From Echinicola jeungdonensis (GTDB taxonomy: Bacteria > Bacteroidota > Bacteroidia > Cytophagales > Cyclobacteriaceae), in NCBI RefSeq assembly GCF_030409905.1, contig NZ_JAUFQT010000001.1, positions 1,076,001-1,140,000 on the forward strand: 64,000 nucleotides of DNA. The letters run 5' to 3'. The position numbers and the translations under genes are program-made. Of the stretch, positions 45,427 to 52,368 are shown in pieces; within the stretch, counting starts at the first letter, position 1, and the number at the start of each line of letters is the position of its first letter. Under the pieces are notes generated by a model. That model ran no database searches and was not told where the DNA came from. It saw only the letters and a program-made list of their open reading frames with translations.

Positions 45427-47601
45427 ATGAGCAAAAAATCAAGAAATAAACATAGAGAAAATAAGAAGGGAAGTAAGAGGATGAATGCAGCCCAATTGGC
45501 TCAAAAAGTCCTCAATTTTTTAGACAATCATTATGGAAAAGAATTTTCCGTCAAACAGATCATTAAAAACCTGGGGATCCGGGATGCCGTCACCAAAGGC
45601 GGAGTGGAACCTGTATTATATAAATTGATAGATGCAGGCTCTGTTTCCAAAAATCCCCGAAACCAATTTTCTTCCACCACTACCCCTGATTTTATAGAAG
45701 GAAAAGTGGATTATGTCAATCCGCGGTTTGCCTTTATTGTCCCTGACAAAAAAGAAGAAGGGGAAGAGGATATTCTGGTCAAAGCGGCCAACCTAAAAAA
45801 TGCCCTCGATGATGACCTGGTAAGGGTTATGGTATTCCCGCAAAAAGGTAAAGGAGAAAGACGGGAGGGCAAAGTCCTGGAAATTGTACACCGCCACCGT
45901 TCTGAGTTTGTAGGCAGGGTGGAAATATCCCCAAGGTTTGCCTTTGTGGTGCCGGATTTCAAAAAAATGCACCATGATATTTTTATTAAAAAAGGGGACC
46001 TTCTTGGAGCTGAACACAATCAAAAGGTAGTTGTCCAGCTTACTGAATGGAGAGACGAAGACAAAAACCCAACTGGCAAAGTCACCAGAGTGCTTGGAGA
46101 GGCCGGAGACCATGAGGTGGAAATTCATTCCATCATGGCGGAATTTGGCTTGCCATTCGAATACCCCAAGGAGCCGGAAGAGGAAGCTGAGCTGATTGCC
46201 GACAAAATCTCAAAATCGGATATTAAGGGCAGAAAGGATTTCCGGGATATTACAACTTTTACCATTGACCCGGCGGATGCTAAGGACTTTGATGATGCCA
46301 TTTCATATCAGAAACTACCCAATGGCCGGATTGAATTAGGAGTCCATATTGCGGATGTCACCCATTATGTAAAACCCAAAACCCAGCTGGAGAAGGAAGC
46401 TTACCACCGGGCCACTTCTGTTTACCTGGTGGACAGGACCATCCCCATGCTTCCAGAAAGGCTGAGCAACAACCTTTGTTCATTGAGGCCCAATGAGGAC
46501 AAACTCACTTTCTCGGTCACCTTTGAACTGGATGAAGAAGGAAATATCCATAAGCATTGGATTGGCCGCTCCATTATCCATTCGGACAGAAGATTTGCTT
46601 ATGAAGAGGCCCAGGAAAATATAGATAAGCAATCCGGGGATTATTATCAGGAGCTTACCCTGCTGAATGACCTGGCCAAAAAAATCCGGAAAAGAAGATT
46701 CCTCCATGGGGCCATCAACTTTGAAACCGTAGAGGTAAAATTCAAGCTGGATGAAAAAGGGACACCGCTGGGGTTGATTGTCAAAGAGCGGAAAGACATT
46801 CACAAGATGATTGAGGAGTTTATGCTTTTGGCCAACCGGACGGTAGCTGAATTTGTGTTTAACAAAAACAAGGGCAAGGATACTTTTGTTTACCGGGTCC
46901 ATAATCATCCGGATTTAGAAAAATTGACTACATTTGCCAACTTCGCCAAGAAATTTGGGCACCAGGTCAAAATTTCCGAAGAAACCCAGGTATCCCATAC
47001 GCTTAACAAGTTGATGGAGGAAATAGAAGGGAAGCCAGAGCAAAATGTCCTGGAACAGTTGGCCATCCGGAGCATGGCCAAAGCCATTTATTCTACGGAG
47101 CCCAAAGGCCATTTTGGATTGGCATTTGCCCATTACAGCCATTTCACCTCCCCTATCCGGAGATATCCTGATATGATGGTGCATCGGCTGTTGCAGCATT
47201 ACCTGGATGGAGGAAAATCACCTGAGCAAGAGCACTGGGAGGATAAATGTGTTCATTCTTCGGAAAGGGAAAAGAATGCCGCTGATGCCGAAAGGGCTTC
47301 CATCAAATACAAACAGGTGGAATATATGACCCTGGCAGAGGACAAAGCTTACAAAGGGCTTATTTCCGGGGTGACCGAATGGGGAATATTTGTAGAAATC
47401 ACCGAGACCAAATGTGAAGGCATGGTCAGACTTCAGGATATGAAGGACGATTATTACGAATTTGACGAAAAAAACATGAGGCTGATAGGTGCCAAGAACA
47501 AAAAAATGATCACCCTGGGTGACAAAGTAACCGTTAGGGTGGTCAACACCGATATTGACCGAAGAACCATAGATCTGGAATTTGCCGATGACAATGACTA
47601 A
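45427..47601 (+). CDS. rnr: Ribonuclease R
   Basis: A processive 3'-5' exoribonuclease of 724 residues that degrades structured RNA. A basic N-terminal tail (KKSRNKHRENKKGSKR) precedes a winged-helix-like segment, two cold-shock domains (about 90-235; FIEGKVDYVNPRFAFIVPD), the RNB catalytic domain with the Asp cluster in IDPADAKDFDDAIS and YHRATSVYLVDRTIPMLPER, then GLAFAHYSHFTSPIRRYPD, and the S1 domain (about 640-720, YKGLISGVTEWGIFVEITE). It overlaps the 5' end of the polyprenyl synthase frame, suggesting coupling. Confidence 0.96.
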   Translation: MSKKSRNKHRENKKGSKRMNAAQLAQKVLNFLDNHYGKEFSVKQIIKNLGIRDAVTKGGVEPVLYKLIDAGSVSKNPRNQFSSTTTPDFIEGKVDYVNPRFAFIVPDKKEEGEEDILVKAANLKNALDDDLVRVMVFPQKGKGERREGKVLEIVHRHRSEFVGRVEISPRFAFVVPDFKKMHHDIFIKKGDLLGAEHNQKVVVQLTEWRDEDKNPTGKVTRVLGEAGDHEVEIHSIMAEFGLPFEYPKEPEEEAELIADKISKSDIKGRKDFRDITTFTIDPADAKDFDDAISYQKLPNGRIELGVHIADVTHYVKPKTQLEKEAYHRATSVYLVDRTIPMLPERLSNNLCSLRPNEDKLTFSVTFELDEEGNIHKHWIGRSIIHSDRRFAYEEAQENIDKQSGDYYQELTLLNDLAKKIRKRRFLHGAINFETVEVKFKLDEKGTPLGLIVKERKDIHKMIEEFMLLANRTVAEFVFNKNKGKDTFVYRVHNHPDLEKLTTFANFAKKFGHQVKISEETQVSHTLNKLMEEIEGKPEQNVLEQLAIRSMAKAIYSTEPKGHFGLAFAHYSHFTSPIRRYPDMMVHRLLQHYLDGGKSPEQEHWEDKCVHSSEREKNAADAERASIKYKQVEYMTLAEDKAYKGLISGVTEWGIFVEITETKCEGMVRLQDMKDDYYEFDEKNMRLIGAKNKKMITLGDKVTVRVVNTDIDRRTIDLEFADDND

Positions 47602-48580
47602 GACGGATAATACCACAGCAATTTTTCAAAGCCTGGAAAAACATATCCAGGGTATCAATTATGGGACTTCTCCCAAAGAGCTCTATGATCCCATTTCCTA
47701 TATCATGAATTTGGGAGGCAAAAGGATAAGGCCTTTATTGACCCTTTTGGCCTATGGGCTATACCGGGAAGATTATGAGAAAGCATTGACCCCGGCAAGT
47801 GCGGTAGAAGTCTTTCATAATTTCACCTTGATGCATGATGATATTATGGATGAGGCCCCATTGAGAAGGGGTAAAACCACGGTCCATGAAAGATGGAATA
47901 CCAATACGGCCATTTTATCCGGAGATGTGATGCTGGTAAAAGCCTATGATCTTTTGCTGGATGTCCCCGGGGATAAACTGGCCCAATGTCTTCAGCTTTT
48001 CAATCAAACCGCTTTGGACGTTTGTGAAGGCCAGCAGCAGGATATGAATTTTGAAACCCGGGAGGCTGTCCAGGAGGTAGAATACCTGGAAATGATCCGG
48101 AAAAAAACCGCCATTTTACTGGGCTTTTCCCTGCAATTTGGGGCGATACTGGGAGGTGCATCCCAGGAAGATGCCCAAAGGCTTTTTAATTTTGGAGAAA
48201 GCATTGGCATTGGTTTTCAGCTTAAAGATGACCTGCTGGATGTCTATGCCGATCAAAATAAATTTGGCAAGCAGGTCGGCGGTGACATTATTTCCAACAA
48301 AAAGACCTTCCTATTGATCAAAGCCAGAGAACTGGCAACAGGAGAGGATAAGGAAAAACTGGAAGAATGGTTGGAGGCCAGGGACTTTGATAAAGAAGAA
48401 AAAGTAAATGCTGTCACTGAAATTTATGATAAGCTGAACATCCAAGCCATCACCGAAGAAAAGATGACTTCCTTCTTTGACCATGGATTTGCCCAACTTA
48501 ATGAGCTGGAGGTCAAAAACCAGGACAATTTATTGGCCTTAAAGGCCCTAGCTGAAGATTTGATCAACCGGGAAAAATAA
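47594..48580 (+). CDS. Polyprenyl (trans-isoprenyl) diphosphate synthase
   Basis: A trans-prenyltransferase of about 328 residues that builds linear prenyl diphosphates, probably octaprenyl- or similar for menaquinone side chains. It shows GGKRIRPLLTLLAYG, the first Asp-rich motif LMHDDIMDEAPLRRGKTTVH and the second LKDDLLDVYADQNKFGK. The chain-length-determining residues upstream of the first motif (VEVFHNFTL) suggest a medium or long product. In-frame ATGs occur at 47588 and 47594; both overlap the rnr stop. The ubiquinone/menaquinone role is inferred. Confidence 0.9.
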   Translation: MTKTDNTTAIFQSLEKHIQGINYGTSPKELYDPISYIMNLGGKRIRPLLTLLAYGLYREDYEKALTPASAVEVFHNFTLMHDDIMDEAPLRRGKTTVHERWNTNTAILSGDVMLVKAYDLLLDVPGDKLAQCLQLFNQTALDVCEGQQQDMNFETREAVQEVEYLEMIRKKTAILLGFSLQFGAILGGASQEDAQRLFNFGESIGIGFQLKDDLLDVYADQNKFGKQVGGDIISNKKTFLLIKARELATGEDKEKLEEWLEARDFDKEEKVNAVTEIYDKLNIQAITEEKMTSFFDHGFAQLNELEVKNQDNLLALKALAEDLINREK

Positions 48581-48614
48581 TTTCCCGGTCTAACCTTTAG
48601 ATGACAATCCCAAT

Positions 48615-49244
48615 ATGGAATTATCTGCCACGGTAGTCCTAATAATTATTACTTGTATAAGTTCTTACTACGCCTGGAAATCACCGGCTTTTTTGGAAAG
48701 GAGCCTGTTTTCTCCCTACCAAATTCATAAAAAAGGGGAATATGGACGGTTTATCCTTTCCGGGTTTATTCACAGGGACAGCATCCACCTGCTGTTCAAT
48801 ATGTTCACCTTTTACTTTTTCGGGGGACTTGTCGAACAGTTTCTCACTTATCGACTTGGGATAATTCCCGGCATTGCTGTCTTTGTAACCTTTTACCTGG
48901 CAGCCATTGTGGTAGCCGACATCCCCACATTTATCAAGCATAAGGAAAATTACCATTACAATGCCCTGGGGGCCTCTGGCGGTGTTGCTGCAGCCGTATT
49001 TGCCAGCATTATCTTAATGCCCTTGGCAGACATCTGCCTTTTTGGCCTGATCTGTCTTCCGGGTTTTGTGCTGGGCTTTCTATTTTTGATCTATTCCATA
49101 TATAAAAGCAAACAGGAAACCGATGGCATCAACCATGATGCCCACTTGTATGGTGCCCTATTTGGCATTGTATTTATCCTGATCCTCTCCCCCAGCAGCG
49201 CCATTCACTTTATCGACCAGATCAAGGATTTTAGGTTGTTTTAG
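48615..49244 (+). CDS. Rhomboid family intramembrane serine protease
   Basis: A 209-residue inner-membrane protease with six or seven helices. The rhomboid signature is complete: HLLFNMFTFYFFGG (Asn62 in the HxxxN-like helix), the catalytic Ser121 in GASGGVAAAVFAS, and the catalytic His177 in HDAHLYGALFG. The substrate is unknown. It lies 34 bp after the polyprenyl synthase gene and may share its transcript. Repeat-rich DNA follows. Confidence 0.9.
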   Translation: MELSATVVLIIITCISSYYAWKSPAFLERSLFSPYQIHKKGEYGRFILSGFIHRDSIHLLFNMFTFYFFGGLVEQFLTYRLGIIPGIAVFVTFYLAAIVVADIPTFIKHKENYHYNALGASGGVAAAVFASIILMPLADICLFGLICLPGFVLGFLFLIYSIYKSKQETDGINHDAHLYGALFGIVFILILSPSSAIHFIDQIKDFRLF

Positions 49245-49393
49245 TTGCTCGTTTTCCTCATCGCTTTATCCGGTAAGGGATACTTGGGTTGGTTTTAGAG
49301 ATTCCTGTCTTTCGTTTAATTGATTAACCGATTAATTGGTTAATTGAATCCTTCTAAAAAGCATCAAAGTAAACTCGAAACCGAAATTGTCTG

Positions 49394-49525
49394 TGACCCT
49401 GTAAGGGTCAAATATAATTAACCCCGGGTAGAGGCTTTTTAGCCGTCACCCGGGGAATAAATGCCGTATAGAAAGTTGCATTAGCAGCCAGGCAGTATCC
49501 AAAGACTACCCTTTTCCGCTAATGC
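49394..49525 (+). repeat. Palindromic element, copy 1
   Basis: Three nested stems in order: TGACCC (49394-49399) with GGGTCA (49405-49410); ACCCCGGGT (49421-49429) with ACCCGGGG (49448-49455); GCATTAGC (49478-49485) with GCTAATGC (49518-49525). The same three-stem order recurs at 49.7 kb and, reversed, at 62.4 kb. Confidence 0.75.
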
Positions 49526-49700
49526 CTTTGCCTATTAATAGTGAGTTCCTCAATATGAGACTGCCACCGTTGTCCTTCGTCCTCCCTCGCAGTGACGGTT
49601 AGCGAATAGAACTGTTGGTTTCCCAAATTTTGTATAATGGATTAACTGTTTAATTGGTTAACTGAAAACCGGGATTCGGGATTTGATAATAGTAACTAAA

Positions 49701-49831
49701 GCACCCCAGAGGGATGCAATAAAAATAACCACGGGTAAGCCTAAAAGGCGCCACCCGGGGAATAAAGCAATAACCTTATCCAGCATTAGCCACCAACAAT
49801 CTCAATGTTGCAAACCCTTTTCCGCTAATGC
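49701..49831 (+). repeat. Palindromic element, copy 2
   Basis: GCACCCC (49701-49707) with GGGATGC (49711-49717); CCACGGGT near 49729 with ACCCGGGG (49753-49760); GCATTAGC (49783-49790) with GCTAATGC (49824-49831). Differs from copy 1 in the first stem but keeps pairing (one G-T). Confidence 0.75.
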
Positions 49832-50063
49832 CCAGGGCTTTTAATAGAGATTTTAACCTCTCGCGGTGACGTATTTCGAGTCGAGCCTGTTTTCTTCAAT
49901 ACCCAAACAGAACCCGCCTATCAACTCTTTCACAAATTATTATACCGTTAAAATACTTACTAAAAGATTTTTACTACACCAAAAGCACATATCACCCGAT
50001 TATTTTGTAAATTTGCATTGGTTATCCCCATGGATAGAAAAGGATTTAAATGCAAATCAATCC

Positions 50064-50519
50064 ATGAATACAACAGATTATAAACAACTGATCAGGGACT
50101 CCTATCAGGTCTTTACAAGCGGGGATGTCAGTGTGTTGGATACCTATTTCAACAGGGACGTGGTCAATCATACACCTGACCACAATGTCCCATCAGTTAA
50201 AAAAGGAATTGACTATTTTAAAGAGCAACTGAGTTTTTACTTCAGTGCTTTTTCCAATATGTCAGTCGATATTAAAGAAATCCTTGGGGAAGGTGACACC
50301 GTAATTTCCTATGTCACTGTTAAAGGTAAACATACCGGTGAACTTCTGGGTACCCCACCTACCAACCGGGAAATCAATGTAGATTTGTGCGAAATGTTCA
50401 AGTTCAGAAACGGCAAAATTTCCGAATACTGGGGCGTATTTGACAATTTGGCCTTTTTGATGCAGCTTGGCGTAATTACCGAAGAAGACCTTCACAAAAA
50501 AGGAGGCGCTTTAATCTAA
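50064..50519 (+). CDS. SnoaL-like ester cyclase family protein
   Basis: From the ATG at 50064, 151 residues with the cone-shaped SnoaL fold pattern: YQVFTSGDVSVLDTYFNRDV, the polar motif VVNHTPDHN, GIDYFKEQLSFYFSAFSNMS, and the core VISYVTVKGKHTGELLGTPP with MFKFRNGKISEYWGVFDN. SnoaL-like proteins include polyketide cyclases and many uncharacterised isomerase-like enzymes; no polyketide genes are near, so the substrate is unknown. The longer frame from 49866 adds 66 residues without similarity. Confidence 0.8.
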   Translation: MNTTDYKQLIRDSYQVFTSGDVSVLDTYFNRDVVNHTPDHNVPSVKKGIDYFKEQLSFYFSAFSNMSVDIKEILGEGDTVISYVTVKGKHTGELLGTPPTNREINVDLCEMFKFRNGKISEYWGVFDNLAFLMQLGVITEEDLHKKGGALI

Positions 50520-50683
50520 ATCTTATTAGTTGATCCGGAATGGCTTTTAAGGTTTTCACTTTAAAGGCTAGCAGGTATTACAATTTAAATGAATGGGGAT
50601 AACCAATGTTTCAATTCAGCCAAATTTGGCTGAATTGAAACAACTGTTTAACCTCCAATTTATATTTCTTCTTTATTTTTCAT

Positions 50684-50773
50684 ATTACTTTTTTGCTTCA
50701 GGTCAAAAAAGTAATCAAAAAACCCCGCCGCTGTGCATCTTTTGGCTAAATTTTAAGCCTCCCCACGCACAGC
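50684..50773 (+). repeat. Hairpin repeat related to the folded repeat
   Basis: ATTACTTTTTTG (50684-50695) with CAAAAAAGTAAT (50704-50715); GCTGTGC (50730-50736) with GCACAGC (50767-50773); inside it GGCT/AGCC around AAATTTTA (50744-50759). The first stem has the same T-run/A-run form as the leading hairpin of the folded repeat; the rest differs. Confidence 0.55.
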
Positions 50774-51002
50774 CAAACTCCTCCTTTGTGTGAAGCATCT
50801 ATTGTCTTTTTGCAGCATCACCGTCAGACATGCCTGTGCCCTTTGCATCCCACTTCTTAAATTTCTTAACGCCAAAACCTGCAAGGCGGAAAAACAACCT
50901 ACTATCCCGATAAATACGCAAAAGTTGATTTTTGAAGTCAACAGTTGACGGTCCACTGTCCACAGCCGTTTTTCGTTTTAAATTTCAGCAATTCGATTAA
51001 TA

Positions 51003-51197
51003 AAGGCGTCACTCCGAGGCTTAGGACAGGATGGAGCGGGGAAAGCCGTGGGAGTCTCGCAATTTGGTCACTGGCCGTTTCTAAGATTATGCCCTAACGG
51101 AAAGGCTGGAATTCTTCTTTTAGAAGGTTCAAATTCTGTATAAAACAAATAGGAATGACATTTAGCAAAATAGATTATATTTCCTTCTTACTTTTTC
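51003..51197. repeat. Direct repeat, first unit (about 190 bp)
   Basis: Begins with CGTCACTCCGAGGCTTAGG, then GAAAGCCGTGGGAGTCTCG, TTCTTTTAGAAGGTTC and TTCTGTATAAAAC, and runs into the CTTACTTTTTC arm of the folded repeat. An imperfect second copy is at 51530-51718. Confidence 0.7.
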
Positions 51198-51424
51198 CAT
51201 TGATGAAAAAGTAAGCATCCCGATAGCCATCGGGACTAGGCTGTGGGCTATGCTTCAAATTGGGCCAATCATCTTGGCGATAGCATTTGCGGATACCCCA
51301 ATTTGATTTTAGGCCAATTGTTCCGGACTAAAAATAGGTGGATCTTGCTCGCCCACTTCGCAAGCTAACCTATTTTCTTAACGTCCTCCTCAATTTCCCT
51401 AAAACCGCATACCCCAAGGCCGAT
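51187..51424 (+). repeat. Folded dispersed repeat, copy 2
   Basis: CTTACTTTTTC (51187-51197) with GAAAAAGTAAG (51205-51215); an extra small hairpin near 51220-51234; enclosing GGGCTATG (51245-51252) with CATACCCC (51408-51415), one mismatch; CAAATTGGG (51256-51264) with CCCAATTTG (51297-51305); AAAATAGGT (51331-51339) with ACCTATTTT (51368-51376); inner CTTGC/GCAAG (51344-51348, 51360-51364). Confidence 0.8.
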
Positions 51425-51529
51425 CAAGGGGATTGCGAACAGGAGCTCGGCGGAGTGTATACATTATTCCTACTCTAAAAGGCATCATCAAATATTATTT
51501 ACGTCAATTCGAATAAATTAAAACGTCAC

Positions 51530-51718
51530 TCCGAGGCTTAGGGCTGGATGGAGCGGAGAAAGCCGTGGGAGTCTCGAAATTTGGTTACTGCCCGATTCTA
51601 TGCTTATGTCCAAACCGAAAACCTCTGGAAGGCCTGACATTATTCTTTTAGAAGGTTCCAGTTCTGTATAAAACGAATTGACATTTAAAAAATTAATTAT
51701 ATTGCCTTCTTACTTTTT
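51530..51718. repeat. Direct repeat, second unit, truncated inside a hairpin
   Basis: Second copy of the 51003-51197 unit. It stops exactly after CTTACTTTTTC (51708-51718): the complementary arm present in the full repeat is replaced by ACTTTAGGGCAG. This break is a candidate left edge of the DNA that carries the MazG/helicase operon. Confidence 0.65.
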
Positions 51719-51729
51719 CACTTTAGGGC

Positions 51730-51917
51730 AGTCTCGTTTACTTAAGCTTTACCGTCCCCGACGAATTTCCTATTGCATAGGAAACCACCTTGAGACTTGT
51801 TTATGCTTCAGGAAAATACTCCCGCACAAAGCTTCTTTCACCCTCTAGAATATTTTGGTATCTTCGATACCTGATACCCATGCTGGGCTCTCAAATTGGA
51901 TATAGCCCCTAGAGGGT
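51730..51917 (+). ncRNA. Candidate structured RNA or leader upstream of the MazG/helicase operon
   Basis: Two folded blocks. Block 1: AGTCTC (51730-51735) with GAGACT (51792-51797), enclosing the perfect hairpin TTTCCTAT-TGC-ATAGGAAA (51766-51784). Block 2: ACCCTCTAG (51840-51848) with CTAGAGGGT (51909-51917), enclosing GGTATC-TTC-GATACC (51857-51871) and CCCA-TGC-TGGG (51877-51887), which makes a three-way junction. The blocks end about 120 nt before the mazG-like start and read in the same direction. Transcription is not shown. It may also be a further repeat element. Confidence 0.4.
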
Positions 51918-52038
51918 AACACCCAAAATTCAATTTATTCTCCTAGGGTAAGTTTTTTTTTAATAAAAAGAATAGAGGTTCATAAACCGCCTTATACCAT
52001 ATGCATTACCGATGTGCTTAATTCTAAACAAGAAAAAT

Positions 52039-52368
52039 ATGAATGATATTAAAGAAATAACAGATGCACTGATTAAGTTCAGGAATGAAAGGGATTGGGA
52101 ACAATTTCATAATCCCAAAGACCTTTCTTTAGGTATCAGCATTGAAGCTGGCGAATTACTTGAGCAGTTTCTTTGGAAAGATTCTCCTAATGCAAATACA
52201 GAAAAGGTCAAGGAGGAGCTTGCAGATGTTTTAGCCTATGCTTTTCTTTTGGCTGAAAAGTATGATTTCGATGTTAAAAAAATTGTACTTGAGAAGATCA
52301 GGAAAAATTCGGAAAAATACCCAGTAGATAAAGCGAAAGGAACAGCTAAGAAGTATAATGAGTTATGA
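52039..52368 (+). CDS. MazG-like nucleotide pyrophosphohydrolase
   Basis: From the ATG at 52039, 109 residues of the all-alpha NTP pyrophosphatase superfamily (MazG/RS21-C6 type). Metal-binding motifs are present: E36-A-G-E39 in SIEAGELLEQF and E60-L-A-D63 in VKEELADVLAYAF. Single-domain members hydrolyse (d)NTPs, often dCTP or modified nucleotides, to the monophosphate. The stop overlaps the next gene's start as ATGA (52365-52368), so the two are translationally coupled. The gene is AT-rich relative to housekeeping genes here. In a defence reading it would deplete or clean nucleotides during attack (inference). Confidence 0.88.
   Translation: MNDIKEITDALIKFRNERDWEQFHNPKDLSLGISIEAGELLEQFLWKDSPNANTEKVKEELADVLAYAFLLAEKYDFDVKKIVLEKIRKNSEKYPVDKAKGTAKKYNEL

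Larger units (their letters stand above)
49245..50063. other. Repeat-rich intergenic region, 819 bp
   Basis: No gene. It holds two diverged tandem units, each with an AT-rich lead (GATTAACCGATTAATTGG near 49323 and GATTAACTGTTTAATTGG near 49638) followed by a palindromic element (next two entries). Between them and after them are pieces of the GTCACTGCGAGG-type repeat (near 49587 and 49861). A frame open from 49866 only extends the following gene. Confidence 0.6.

Noticed and set aside
49245..50063. CRISPR array
   Set aside because: Repeated units are few, unequal, palindromic and 130-220 bp long; there are no short regular direct repeats with spacers and no cas genes.
50593..50793. 66-codon plus-strand frame with a hydrophobic stretch
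   Set aside because: Spans the hairpin repeat at 50684-50773; the hydrophobic run comes from the T-rich arm.
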